NCBI GenBank assembly: GCA_022818135.1
Contig: JAFMSR010000007.1
Location: 10,705,507-10,769,506, forward strand
DNA length: 64,000 nt
Reading direction: 5' to 3'
From: Saxidomus purpurata
Taxonomy: Eukaryota > Mollusca > Bivalvia > Venerida > Veneridae
The translations under genes were made by a program, and so were the position numbers. Position 1 is the stretch's first letter; each line of letters starts with the position of its first letter. Positions 50,131 through 63,151 of this stretch are shown here, piece by piece. Under the pieces are notes generated by a model. It made no database searches, was not told the origin of the DNA, and saw only the letters and a program-made list of their open reading frames with translations.

Positions 50131-50886
50131 CGCTGGAACCTGATAAAAACCTGTCAAAATTTAGATATTTATTCGGTTTTTAACATGACGCTTTAAAGCA
50201 AATACGTTTTAAAGGGCTTTGTTAATAGGCGAATGCCAAATTATTCTCGTAATCCATCAAATACAAAACAAACAAAAAGCCCTTAAGTAGATGAATATTA
50301 CGAAGGCATACTATTTAAAAAAATGTATTATGACAAGACGGGTCGCAAGTCTACCTATAATCAGAGGTATTGTGTTTAAGACATCAACACAGGGAGGGCA
50401 TACACATCAGCAAAATATGATAGAAAGCATGTACTGGTTAGTGCGCACTTAATATTCTGGCAAGCGGATAGCAAATGTGTATGTAGTCATGAACTTATTT
50501 ATATTTGAGCTGTACTCAATATTTTGAGACACTTCCTAAATGTGGGACCAATTTTTACACCAAAACTACCCGGATGTACTGATTCATGTCGTACCTTTTA
50601 CTATGGCTTTAATTTGCATTTGTTTGAATGGGTTGAATTTGGCATATTTATCATTTTGTGCAATGAAATATTGTTGACACATGTAACAGCTTTAAAATAA
50701 GATTAATAATAAAAATCCTGTTTCTGTTATTTTACAAACGCATAGTCCGTTTCATACATTTGAAATGAATACACTGCTAGTCGTAGAGCAACCTTGATAT
50801 TTATATAGACAGCGTTCATGTTTTGATCTCATGCGTTAAAATTTATTGCTACATGGCAATTCATTTTTCCCGTTCTTTAAAATTTC

Positions 50887-51009
50887 GACGGCTCAAATAC
50901 GATCCCTCTGGCCTAAGTGTACTTTGTGTTTTGTTTTTATTGTTAAAGGTGTATGATAAGAGATGGTAAATGATGTATGCTCGTTTGAGAGAATCGAATT
51001 AGAGCATAA
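50887..51009 (+). repeat. Direct repeat B1' (copy at 51814-51936)
   Basis: Constant offset of 927 bases; runs from 'gacggctcaaatacgatccc' to 'gagcataa'. Confidence 0.9.
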
Positions 51010-51160
51010 ATGAATTTATTGTCGGGAGCATACACCGTGTTCTACGTGTAGTGGTTGGTAGTTTTGGCGGTAATTTTGCACGTGATTTTAGTGCGTTACA
51101 TGTGTTGAGCAAGCCATTCGAGGGTATATCGTCAAGCCGTCTAGTTATCAAATTTTCGAA
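51005..51160 (+). repeat. Direct repeat A2'
   Basis: Second copy of A', overlapping the end of B1' by five bases. Followed by a perfect hairpin at 51167-51192 (cgaaaatataac-tt-gttatattttcg). Confidence 0.9.
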
Positions 51161-51813
51161 AATATAACTTGTTATATTTTCGAACGTTACTTTACTTGAT
51201 ATTTATATTGGTATCATGCAGTTATTTTCATAAAAATCTTTTTTGCTTTTTTCAGATTATCACTTTGACGTTAATGCCGGAAGTACCGGAAGTGCCAAAA
51301 GTGAAAAATACTACTGACTTTTCTATACGAAGTGTTTAAATTGTATACATGTATCTTGCTACCGCATTCTTTGTTTTACACCGGTATTATATGCATTAGT
51401 TTTATCAGATTTTACATACATGTATTGTTTTTCAGCACAATTATATCAGACTTTCATTACGGTTATAATTTCGATTTAGATTTTGAGAAAGATCAAAAAC
51501 ACGAAGTATTCACATAGAACATGAATTTAGTTATATATTTGCCTTTGTGGTCACAAAATTAGATTACTGCACGTCAGGTACGTGATTGAAGCAACCGCTG
51601 ATCTAGAGCCATGGAGCTTCCTACCTCCTCCTCCCATGTTGGAGTAGGGTTGGGTAGCCCGCTCGCAGCACACCTGACTGGCACGTTAATCAAGTCTTGC
51701 CGAAAAGAACAAATACTGTCGAAAAAATCTAGTTCGGTTAATAAAAAAGGGATACTTTGTTTCTAAGATTGAATTGTATTAAGGTATAGTTATACAAATA
51801 AACGGTTTACTGG

Positions 51814-51936
51814 GACGGCTCAAATACGATCCCTCTGGCCTAAGTGTACTTTGTGTTTTGTTTTTATTGTTAAAGGTGTATGATAAGAGATAGTAAATGA
51901 TTTGTGCTCGTTTGAGAGAATCGAATTAGAGCATAA
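51814..51936 (+). repeat. Direct repeat B2'
   Basis: Second copy of B', 653 bases after A2'. Ends in 'gagcataa' followed by unrelated sequence. Confidence 0.9.
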
Positions 51937-53900
51937 CATGTAACTGTGTGAACTTGAGGTATTATCAAATTGCACGTGAGAATCGTGCTTATTCATAACA
52001 TTTGTAGACCTCAGGAATTTCATTGATAAAATTATTGCATCGTAGTAATGTGTCACATTACAATCAAAATATAGTGCGAGATGCAAAATAAAAATCAATT
52101 TATTACTACGTTACACATAAACTTGAATTAAATACAGTGCGACGTGAAAATAGAATCAGTTAATTAATACGTTACACAAAAGTTTTTACACATGAATATA
52201 TATATGGATTAACAATCTATACAACAGGTAAGTTATATACATTATAACTGAATTGCCCGTATTTAATTTCTGTTCAAACATTTCATTACAAAATGAACAA
52301 AGGTAATGAGTTTACCAAGTAGATATATTTGATCTCTCTTTAAATTAAGATTATGTTACTTATATATCAATGGTGTAATTATAAGTGTCTTTAAACGATG
52401 TCTGACAGGTGTAACTACCCCTTCAGCAGAAGTACACAAAAAGTAAAGCAATCGAGTAATGATTAGTATTTTCATAATTGTGTAATTACATGTATATCAC
52501 ATTTTATTCACTTTGCACATTTGGTGTTACAATTTTGATTAACATTTTCAATTTTAATTTCAATTTACTTTCGCGCATGGAATCGCTCGTGTATAAAACA
52601 TCTGGGTCATCAGATGATAAGGGACTTTCTCAAAGTGGATTTTAGCTGTCAAATTTGACAGGTATCAAACAGAAGTAAGTCTCGTATTCATTAAAATATT
52701 AGAAATGTTAAAAGAGAAGCATTGAACGCCAACACGAAACACTGATAAACATGAAAGGCTAATTCAATCTAATATACAGCAAAGTGCAGCAGCTGCATCG
52801 AAAAAATAATAGATTATTCAAAAGCTAAGATTTTAAGCACTGCATCAGCTAAATAAACATAAAGAAAATACAATTATGACTTGTATTATTCTAAGTTCAA
52901 TAATTTCCACACTGCACCAGCAAAGTATGCATTATCAAACATAATTTAGACATGTTTCATTTGTCAAACATTTCAGCACTGCATCAGCAGAATAAGTACT
53001 ATAAACAAAACATAATTGCTGGCACGGCAAACTAAGCACGAACAGAACATACTTATTGCATGTATTATTCAAATTTCAGCCTTTTTAGACCTCTGTTTAG
53101 CACTGCACTAATAGAATAAGCATATTCATAGCTTAGTTAATTCATTCAAGACATAATTATTGCACAAGTTATTCAATACTTAAAATTTACAGCATTACCA
53201 CAGCAAACCAGAACATACTTATTGCATGTATTATTCAAATTTCAGCCTTTTTAGACCTCTGTTTAGCACCGCACTAATAAGCATATTCACAGCTTAGTTA
53301 ATTCATTCAAGACATAATTATTGCATTAATTATTCAATACTCAAAATCTGCAGCACTACCACAGCAAACCATCACAAATAAAACAGAATAATAGCATGCA
53401 TTCTTCAAATTTTACCCTTTTCAGCAATACATCAGAAAAGTAAGCACATAGATTTCAGCACTAGATCATGAAAATGAGCAAAAAACAAAAAATAATTATA
53501 GCAAATTTTTTATCAGCAATAAAAGCAAGAGCAAACTTTATTACATTTTGCATTAACGTAGGTCAAATTTTGCAGCATTACTTTATCAAACTGAATGTGC
53601 ATTTCAAAAGTTTTTAACAACTTCCAACAGAAGAGCAGCTAACCGTTTATGTTAAACTGTTCCTAACTTTGGTTACTGAGAAGTTAATTCGATTTTAGCA
53701 TACAGTTTCACATACAATCTCAAATCTGAATGAAAGGTATCAATATTTTCTTTTTGTCTTAAATATTTTTGAAAAATGCTATTTATGAAAATTACTCAAC
53801 ACATTATATGATTAAGACCTTTTAATATAGACCATTTTCACTAGGCTTTACACTGTCATATTATGTCTATTTCTGCATCCATTATTTATCAGCTTCTTAA
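51937..53900. repeat. AT-rich region with ~55-bp motif and a ~170-bp tandem duplication
   Basis: From about 52720 to 53560 phrases such as 'tttcagcactgcatcagcaa' and 'acataattattgca-gtattattcaa' recur at about 55-base steps. Within it 53055-53195 and 53225-53365 are close copies, starting 'aatttcagcctttttagacc'. No gene is seen; the rest is plain AT-rich sequence. Confidence 0.65.
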
Positions 53901-53903
53901 ATG

Positions 53904-54991
53904 TTATATTTTTTTCCATGGGTCTTGTTTTGGTTTTCTAGTTTGAAGTAGTACCTCATTTCCCACTTCAATCATCCTTGTTTTGCTCAAGTTCATAGCG
54001 CTTTGCTTTAAGCGACGGTGGCAATTCTACCAGTATGCTGTGCCCTTTTGCAAGGTTACCGGAATATACCTGGTGTAGTACCAGGTCCCTATCCATCATG
54101 TGTACAAAACGCACTATAATTGGTTTAGGCCCTGTGCCCTTTGTTGGAATTCTATGTGCATGTGCAAAGAGCATTTCATCAATTCTTTCCTTGGAGATGC
54201 CAGCTTTTTTCCGAAGGAATGAGCTTATCACCTTAAATATGTTTTCATCTTCTTTTTCCTTGACCCCATAGAAAAGAAGATTGTATTTTCTTGAGTGCCT
54301 ATCCATGTCAATGTTTTTTTCTCTAAGGTTTACTATTTCACTCTTAAACTTATCTTTCTCTTCTGTCTGTTTCTCTCTAATTTCTCTTATGCTTTTTTCA
54401 AAACTTTTCTTTTGATTCTTTATTCTCTCATCAAAGTCTGTTTTGTACTGGTCTATCATGTCACCTTGTGATGTTAACCCTTCCTCCATGTCTTTAATAG
54501 TTGTTTTCATGTGTTTTATTTCTTCTGTATGTTCTTCTATTTTCCTATTTGTACTTTTTTCTACACTTTCGACTTTATTGTCTAGTTTATTCACTTGAGC
54601 ATTGATTCCATGCATTTCTTTTTTGAGTCCTTCAATTGCCATTTTAAAGTTTTTATTGTCATCCTGTAAATCATCAAGTTTCTTATTCATTTTTTTATTA
54701 TCATCTTGTATTTCATTCAGTTTTTGGAGGATTTGTTTGATATCAGCACTTGTGGCAGGCATAGAAGTTGGGGGTGGAGATTCTGGTGGGGACTCTGGTA
54801 TGCTTGCTTCTTTTTCAGTAAGATTGAATGCCTTGGTTATAGTTTGCTGTGATTTTTCTACACTGGAATTTCTATTGACACTTTTTGCTCTTTAACCTTG
54901 TGCTCTTTTGAGAAATTTCTAAATTTGAAGATGCTTCAGACCGTTCGTTCATTTGTTTGCTGTTTTTTTTCTTTGAAGAGTTCATATCCAT
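53904..54991 (-). mobile_element. LINE ORF1 relic (coiled coil plus RRM-like domain), two frameshifts
   Basis: The minus strand starts at an ATG at 54991 (MDMNSSKKKN). A +/-1 shift near 54890 leads to the long open part 54762-53968. This has a Lys/Glu/Asp-rich heptad region of about 130 residues (coiled coil), then HSRKYNLLFYGVKE and an RRM-like part ending in ELPPSLKAKRYELEQNK, the layout of L1-type ORF1 (Transposase_22 family). A second shift near 53970 reaches a short end with VGNEVL and a stop at 53904. No ORF2 follows on its 3' side, so the copy is partial. Its coiled coil would trimerise and the basic C-terminus bind RNA in an intact element. Confidence 0.82.
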
Positions 54992-54999
54992 AGTTTATA

Positions 55000-56440
55000 G
55001 TCAGGATTCAATTTCACAATGAATATTGAGACGCTCCCCCTTAATTACTATGCTCAAGTTCTAATAACAATGGGTCACAGTGGATGAGTAGGTGCGTAGA
55101 GTATCACACACAGAGGAACACAGAGAAAAAAACGTCTATTTTCTGTACTTTTTTACACACTTACAACACCTGTCTGTATTTATTTCAGTGTTAGTTACTG
55201 TTATTACTCTGAACTTTGTAGTCGCCTCCTTTAGCGTTATTTCACTTTTTTATCATCAAAAAATGGGTTTACGAAAAATTTGAAAATTTACATCATGACG
55301 TCATAACCGGAAGTCCCCGATTATGAAAATGTTACTTAAAAAGAAAATCACTCAGATCTTACGAACAAAAATTGAAGCAGACCTACTAACAATCAGCTGT
55401 TTGAGGTCGCGACCAAACAAAGTGACCCAACCCATTGTGTTACGTCACACGATATTGTAGGGCGGAAGAACTGTCAATCAACGTGCCATAATACAAATCA
55501 GATAGAGTAACTGTTTCCTCGAATAATTACGTCATTTCTCGGAGGCTATAGGTATCCGTCATAGTCCATTCTATTATGAATATGTCCCCTAGGCCTAGAA
55601 AATTAAACAAAAGCATAGGGTGGATCTTTTGTCACGAACAAGCAAACTACTCCTATATGAATGACACTTAAACCTTTGGTCTGGACTCTGTATGGTTTTC
55701 GGCCATGACATATCCGGTTTTTGGACATAACGTAGTTGGTAAGGGGAGTGGCCACAATCAAAATATACTAGATGAGTACCATAAAGTGAATTATAAGAAA
55801 AAACATTTTTTTTAAAAACTTTCATAGTTATTGAGAAGCAGCAGCTTCTTAGAATCCTTATTAAACAGAAATGTTTTACATAAATGTACGATGCATTTGG
55901 TTAATAAATACGTCTGATATGGTAAATACTTTGTATTCATTTGTTTATTATATGCAAGTCAAAGAAATTGTTTGTTCTGATTACGTTTAAATGTTGATCC
56001 TTAATGGTATCGCCCCACAAAAGTTTAGATTTTACAATTTGATTCCGCACAGTTTTCAAACGGTTTTTAATCTCTTTTTATTAATACAGAAATTCAAAAG
56101 TAGAAGTGTAGAAATCCAGGGGGAATGGTTATTGTCTAACAAACTCGTAACAATATGGTAATTTAACTGGGATATGCAATAAGTGCACGAAGCTATGTTC
56201 CTACCAAGTCCCTAACAGCAATATGGATCATTTATCGATCATCCTATGAAGCTTGAAGAATGTGGGTCATATAAATCAGAAGCAATTGAACGGAAACAAT
56301 TTTCAAAGTTTGGTTTACTGTGGCCTTAATCTTTGACCGACTGACCCCAACAACAAGTGATCATCAGGCTGCCATGTTTCATGAAAATCAAAGAAACCTT
56401 TTTATTTTTTTTATTTTGATGAAGCAGAGCTATTCATATA
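55000..56440. other. Repeat-bearing intergenic sequence
   Basis: 55410-55560 is the second copy of the dispersed repeat at 22030-22215. 56180-56400 has a diverged dispersed repeat (style 'gtgatcatcaggctgccatg'). No gene was recognised. The plus-strand frame 55092-55283 and the minus-strand frame 55595-55825 look like chance. Confidence 0.45.
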
Positions 56441-58900
56441 TAGTTAAATATACATACATACATACATACATACAGCTAGAAAACATTTTCAAATACAGAT
56501 TAAATATTGTTTCGGATCTTATTGAAAAAAGTTATATTTACATTTTTGAACTTATAATAATGATGCATGATTTCGAATTCTGATTTAAAAACTTTATATA
56601 TATCATATTCTATCGTCCAATTTTCACTTGCAAAATATGATTTGTAAATGCTAAACCCTACTATGGTTAAAAATGTTAATATAGAAATACATGTTATTAG
56701 GTTCAGAAAATTAAGCTTTTTGTGTTGCGCATATTTCTTTGAATTCCACACTTATAAAGCAGATTTTGTATTTTCCTCCAGAATATATCTACTGTTGCAC
56801 AAGAGATGTTCATAATCCTCTAGGACTCTACACTTTACACATAATGGAGTTTCAGTAATTTTCCAGTAGTATCGTATGTCTCCGCTTGTAAATATTTTGT
56901 TTATGATTCTGAGTTGTATGTATGTATTTATTTCAGTACCAAGTACCAAGGATAACACAATAAAGAGCAAGCTCTTATTTCCATTGTGGTCCTTTATTTT
57001 AGAGACAGTTTAAATTCTTTATGAAGATTATCGGGAATTCTTTTTATAAATTGATAGACGCTGTTCCATTCTATTTCTTCGTTTATTTTAGTTGACCAAT
57101 ATTTATGAGTAATCGGTTTTGTAACTTTTGTTTTGACTAATACTTGATAAATAGCTTTTGTGTCTAGCGTATCTAGAGATTTACATTCAATTGTTAAGAT
57201 CCTATCTGTTTTAACTTTAGTTTTTGACGAGTCTTCAGATTTGAGTTTTTGCTTCCATGATTTTGGTATAGCCTTGAAAATCTGCTTGAGTTCAGCTAAA
57301 CAGTTTCTTTGGTCTTTCAGATTATTCAGTATAATATTTTTATCTATTTCTCCTTTTGTGTTTATTATGTCTTTTACGAATATTATATTTGATTTAATCC
57401 AACTATCAAAAAATAGACATTTATTATTTATTTGTATGAACTTGTTACCCCATAACAATTGTCTTCTAATCCAGACGAATGTTTTTACTTCAGGATTTTT
57501 TTCAAAATTATTTTACCCTCAACCAGAGTTCTATTAAGTTTTTATAAAAATCTGAAATTTTATTTAATTGAATACTTTTCACACTATTCAAATTACATTG
57601 AAAAATTAGAAAGTCCTTTACAAAGTCGCTTAAATAGTAATTTGGAATTATTTACCAACTTGCATTGTTATTATCCATCAGCGCTTTAACCCATTTTAGT
57701 CTTATGGCAGTAATATAGGATTCAATATCTATCATATTTATTCCACCACAAACTTTACCTCCAATAAGTGTGGTTCGTTTTATTTTTTCTCTTTTATTAT
57801 CCAATAGGAACTTGAATATCAATGTATTTATTTCTTTTATTATTTATTATGGTACAACTAGAGAATGAAATAGATACGTAAATTTTGGTATTAGTAGAGA
57901 TTTAATAATTTGAACTTTGCCATAAATGGCCATCTAACGTTTGCTCCATGTTTCTATTGATTTTTTACATTCTGTTAATTTTCTTTTCCAATTTAGAGCT
58001 GAGCATTCATCTTTATTTGTGCCAAAATATACTCCTATCCACATGGCTTCTGTTTTGGTTTTATTAAGTTCAAGCCCGAATGTTTACCAAATTGCTCAAC
58101 GAGTTTTATTGCGTTATTAATATCTTGACTTGATTTCATAAACAATGTTGTATCATCACCAATTTTACTATTTTTGATTTCGATACCAGTTATTTCTTTA
58201 GAATTCCGTATTCTTAGTGTTAGAATATCAGCTGCTATTATAAATAAAAGGGCTAAAAGTGGACAGCCTTGTTTAATACCTCGATTTAGATTAAATGTCT
58301 GTGACCTGTATCCATTATTAAAAATACAAGACTTGATATCATTATATATTGTTTCAACCCATTGAATAAAGTTGGATTTAAATCCAAAATGTTTTAAAAC
58401 ATTTATTAAACAATTCCATTCTAACGTATCGAATGCTTTTCGAAAGTCTAAAAATAAGATGGCTCCTTCAGTTTGAAGCTTTTCAGAATAACCAATAACA
58501 TCTTGTAAAAGTCTTATATCATATCCAATAAATCTATTTTTGATATGGCCCTGTTGGTCTAAACTTACAATTTTGTGAATGATTTCCTGTAATCTATTTG
58601 CTAAAGCACGAGTTGCTATTTTTAAATCTACACAAAGTAATGATATTGGTCTATAATTCTCTAATAATAAAAGGGTCGCCTTTTTTGTAAGCCAAAGCTA
58701 GACAACTAATTTAATGAGATAACTCTTTTTTATCAAAGCTCTCGTTTAAAGAATCTGTAAGAATATTTCCAATGCAATGCCAGAACACTTTGTGAAATTC
58801 AGCTGGGAGGCCATCAATTCCTGGAATTTAATTAGATTTTTTAATTTCCTCTGTTGTAAATAGACCTTCGCAAATAGCTCGTTTGGGTTTGGTATGGGTA
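56440..58900 (-). mobile_element. Second LINE RT relic (L1-like), 5'-truncated
   Basis: On the minus strand: RT motifs FRKAFDTLEWNCL (~58445-58405), NRGIKQGCPL (~58290-58260) and a degenerate catalytic box IGDDTTLF (~58165-58145). Next comes a post-RT region (57458-56994), then a Cys/His motif (CVKCRVLEDYEHLLC, ~56850-56800) and the C-terminal part ending near 56500. The 3' tail is a TGTA tetranucleotide run (plus strand 56447-56474). Frameshifts break it at several points; there is no endonuclease. It lies upstream of the ORF1 relic in the reading direction, the reverse of normal order, so the two are separate insertions. Confidence 0.85.
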
Positions 58901-59039
58901 TTTTCTAGATAGAATTATTTTAGACAATTTTTTAGAAGAATATAATATTTTATAAAATTAACAGTCTGGTTTAAATTGACGTTTCTTCTGTGACTATTTC
59001 ATCATTAATTTTCAACGAGTGAAAACTTATGACCTATAG

Positions 59040-59620
59040 AATGTTATAAAAAACTAACAGAGATCACTGTGACCTTGACCTAGTGACCAAAAAAAGGGGT
59101 CATTTAGTCAGTAAGTCCAACATCTTGCGAAGTTTGAATACAGTTGTTCATATAGATCCCAAAATATCGAGCTGAAATGATTTTCAAAGGTCAGTTGACT
59201 ATGACCTAGACCTTCGAACAATAAAACAGTAGGCATCATCTACATGTTGCAGGCAGCCTTCTGAACAAGTTTCTTGAAAGTCAAATGAAAATAGTGACCT
59301 GTAGAGTGTTATACATGATACACCATGGTCTAAGCTATGTCCGATTTCATCCAGTATAGATAAAAAAGGAAACTGTAAAACAACCTTGAGGTGGACCTTG
59401 ACACAGAACCTAAACAAAACATTGACCCATGTACGGGCCAGATGGGGTCAACTCCAAAGCTGGAAATAGGACCCTAAAATCCTTCCTTGATCTAAAACTA
59501 ACACAAATGGAACATTTATTACCAATAGGCTCAAAAGGAATGTTCGAAAACTTCATGATTTAGTGAAATTAAGTGACTGAAATTATATAAAAACAATTGA
59601 CCTCGTAGGAAGATAGATTC
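59040..59620 (+). repeat. Dispersed repeat relic with 'gtgaccttgacctagtgacc' phrases
   Basis: Recurring phrases 'gaccttgacc', 'gtagagtgttatacatgat' and 'gacctagacctt', and a length near 500 bases, resemble other bivalve dispersed repeats. The open frame on the minus strand (59199-59417) lies inside it. Confidence 0.5.
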
Positions 59621-61070
59621 ATGAGCCAAGAGTGTGTTCTGCAAATCAGTCCGACAGATCTAGAAGTTCTTTTTGGGTTCCCTCTTTCACTCTTGGAAAA
59701 TTATATGTATATATACATGTAGAACACCAAAGTTCAGAGAACCATGTCTACACTTTGTATTTACACTTTGTGTCTGAACTTTGTATCTCTATAGGAAACA
59801 ACAGTAAAAACAAAGGAGAGTGCGTAATTTGTGCCATATATACTTCTGTTGAAATATAATATTTCAGAATAAAGACAACGGAAAATTGACATTTTATTAT
59901 ATAAATAATACATCATAGTGCACGTGTATTTCAAATGTACAAAATGTGCTTAAAACTTGAGAAAATTAGATTGAGAATCTACGTTATCAACTCTTACCCG
60001 GCTAACATTTCTTTAAGGCATGCTGTTGTATTTCTTTTACTTCTTTTTACAGGTGGACAGTTTATCATCCGAACCAGTACTAGATACCTATCCTCCGTAA
60101 GAAACGGACAACTTGCTCACATAAAGAGACATGGTCGACTGTTATGGTTACATCATTATACATGTATGCATAATAATTATATCCACAAGGCATATACATT
60201 TTGGACAAATATTAATTTTACATTTTATATGTAACTCTGTATCATGGTTAATGAAAGAGTGTAATATTATCTGCACATATAAAGATGTGTGCCGATGCAG
60301 TCTATAATGATTTCCACTTTTCACTATTAAGTCAGTAACTTATTAGTGACTACACATCTGAAAAACTCATCGTAACGTCTAAATTAACATCACTCCAGTT
60401 GCCAATCAAGTGATTTTAACACGAATGAAAATTGGACTTAACCAACAACAAATAAGAATTGAATTGATTCTTTTCGTATAAATCCTCCGGCGATGTTATT
60501 GCATCTTTGGTGCCATGTTAACTGAACGATGGAGCAAGTCCATTTAAGAAATTTAGCTGAGTAAAGGTCAAATTATACTGTTTCATAGCATGCAATATTG
60601 AGAAATGAAGGTACTTGGAGGAAAGCATCCACTGAAAATCAGAAAGTACCTTATATCTACACTGACCATTAAGATCAGATTTGCTCCAAATGTTGACTTG
60701 TCAGAAATGATAAAGCACCCAGACTTTGTGTATATGGAAGGAAAATAACTTTCATTTGCCACAGCAATCTTTGGATTTTATACTTTTTAAATTTTCATAG
60801 AACACAAATATAAAAGAAACGTCACAGAGAGTTCATAGCAACCAACAGCCTGACCTCTTAACTTCATATATATGCATGAAGTGCGAATAGAAAACTTGGT
60901 CCTCGTGAAACTGGTTGTCTTTAAAACTTTAATTTGTGTATTTAAATGAGAACAAATTTAGATTATCTAACCCCTACTGTGTTTAAAAAAAGGTCAGTCT
61001 TTGATTCGGCCAATTCCAATAACTGCAAGCTCCAAATGGAGCTCAGTGAAACTTTACTGATAGAATACAC
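59620..61070. other. No gene recognised
   Basis: AT-rich sequence without conserved frames. The 99-codon plus-strand frame at 59935-60234 has no recognised motif and no supporting context. Confidence 0.4.
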
Positions 61071-61076
61071 AGGCAA

Positions 61077-61292
61077 ATGTGCAACATATGTTTGACATAT
61101 GTTAACCATATGTCAAACATGTGTCGCAAAACATATGTGTAACATGTGTTTCGGACCACGCATTTTTACATATGTTACTAACATATGTTAAACTCAGTTG
61201 CACATATGTTTACATGTGTGTAACATGTGTTACTGATCATATTTTACATATGTTACTTACACATGTTAAACACATGTTGCACATATGTTAAC
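61077..61292. repeat. Array of CATATG / CATGTG palindromic hexamers
   Basis: About 20 copies of acatatgtt or acatgtgt type words in roughly 215 bases, on both strands by symmetry. Every unit is a short palindrome or E-box-like word. It resembles in design the GATATC array at 520-1035. Confidence 0.85.
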
Positions 61293-62164
61293 CTAAAGAT
61301 TTGTACTTGATATGTCTGTGATTTGTCCGAAGAAGTCAAACTCTCTCTTGTAGAACTGCAGAGCTGAACCAGAGAGCTAGTCTTGGATTTCTTGCATCAA
61401 TGTATACAACTGGTCACCAATCTCACCTGAAGCCAAAACATACATAAATACATATTTTCCTTTCTTCCTAAGGGTACAATGCCCCAACAGTATTTCAATT
61501 ATTCAAGTGGACAATTTACTAAACAAAGGTTTATGGGAAGGCCCGGTATAAGACCCTCATTTTTTGTAAGAAACTGCTAGCTTTCTCACCTATAGTCACT
61601 TCAGTTCAATGGTTCAAACCCATGACTATCAACTAGTGAGAGGCTTAGTAATTTCAAGACAACTCTACCATGGAAGCTGGTCCTATTGTACCTACAGTAC
61701 AAAGTATGTAAGGATATCTTTCAAACAAAGTGCCAAATTTTCAGTGACATCAGTGTTTAAGAGGAAACACACAGTTCTTGTCATGACAAATTTAACATTC
61801 TAGGGTTTTAATTAGAAACAATATTAAATTAATGGTCATTAAGTTACAGTGTTGGATTTTGATCCTAATGGCTATGAATACAGACCCTGTTATTGACAGA
61901 ACTGGATTGTGATTTCAAGCATGGTAATACCTTCTGTCAATACAAATGCAAGCCAAACTTCTAGCTCATGTAGTCATTGAAGGTTGTAAGAACTCCTTCT
62001 ATTGGATACTGTACAAAAATGATTAACTTATAAACGGTCTTACTATCTTTTCCTTGCCCTTCCTCATCTCTGAACTTGTTTGTTTTCATGTTCCACAGTA
62101 ACTGATGGGCTAAAAGCTGAGAGTTCTGTGCTGTCCATCGGATAAAATCTGTTACATATCCCAT
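61293..62164. other. No gene recognised
   Basis: Includes possible tRNA-like or repeat debris near 61600 ('ggttcaaacccatgactatc'). Small open frames on both strands have no support. Confidence 0.4.
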
Positions 62165-62680
62165 CTGTAAAAAAACAAGAGCTGTCCCTCATAAGTGACA
62201 AAAGCCCCCAAAAGAGGTATCTCACAGTGTGTGTCCTCTCCATGTGCTCAACAATTCTGCCATGTCATTTTAAAGACCTTCCATGCATGACAGAGTAACC
62301 ATGCATACTGGATTCCATTACTTTTAAACTCTAAGTGTGACCTTGACCTTTGAGGTAGGGACGTGTGCCTTGCATGCAACACCAAGTTATTTTTAAATCC
62401 CTCAATGCATGACAAAGTTACAGCCCGGACAGGAAAAAAAGTAAGGACAGCCACAATGACACACGGATCGACGTCTGGACGGACGTTCTAACATATGGAT
62501 ACTTATGTGGCTAGTACTGGCTACTCTATTGATCTCTACAAACATAGCCACCTAAGAGCTTACGGAATGAATGACATCAAATAGTATTTACTGTTATTAT
62601 TGTTCCTATAGCCACCTAGTATCCAAATGTAAGACAAGCCAGACATTTTAATATGCCCTCTTTTGGGGGCATAAAAATAT
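62165..62680 (+). repeat. Dispersed repeat ending in 'gggggcataaaaat'
   Basis: Begins 'caagagctgtccctcataag' and closes 'atgccctcttttgggggcat'. It has internal duplicated phrases ('catgcatgacagagtaac', 'aatgcatgacaaagttac'; 'gtgtgaccttgacctttga') in the middle. I recognise this as a repeat style frequent in bivalve DNA. Confidence 0.6.
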
Positions 62681-63151
62681 TTTCATACAAAACTTCTTTT
62701 TCTTCCAAACGACACGGGTAAATCAGTAACACTACAGCCTATGGGAAAATATCACTTAACTGCATTTTTATACGCTAAAATAATATGGATTATTCTTGAT
62801 AGGAATAATAGGATAATTCCTTTTATTTTTTCTCGGAATTGTTTGTTCGTTGCTAGGCAACTACAATGTAGATACCTGAATGTAGTCTCTGTGTTAGGTT
62901 GTAAGTTATAAAACCGGTTTTGATTCCCGGCCTGCTCGAGATATCGTATGTTTAATTGCCAGTACACGTAGCGGAACCCAGTCTACATGTCAGTATATAA
63001 ACTTGATTTCACGTACAATATGCTCAGTTCGATTCTACAACCACGAACACACTTGCTCAACGCTCTTGTATTAAATCTTTGTGAAACAGTATTGCTTTGA
63101 AATTATTTTGGAATTTGGCTACTACATTTAATTCGTAGAATATTAATTATT

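Larger units (their letters stand above)
45923..51936 (+). mobile_element. Second A1...B1A2...B2 arrangement, non-coding (putative split-repeat element)
   Basis: Repeat A' at 45923-46078 recurs at 51005-51160 (156 bases, about two mismatches). Repeat B' at 50887-51009 recurs at 51814-51936 (123 bases, a few mismatches). B1' and A2' meet (five-base overlap, cataa) at 51005-51009, just as in the neighbouring element. The 4.8 kb interior holds no recognisable gag, RT, RNase H or recombinase frame; it carries a 49-bp repeat, a foldback element and a degenerate repeat. It may be a decayed or non-autonomous member of the same class, or two unrelated duplications that mimic the layout. Confidence 0.55.

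Noticed and set aside
56447..56474. CATA microsatellite as an independent repeat
   Set aside because: On the minus strand it is the TGTA tail directly after the LINE C-terminal region, so it is treated as part of that element.
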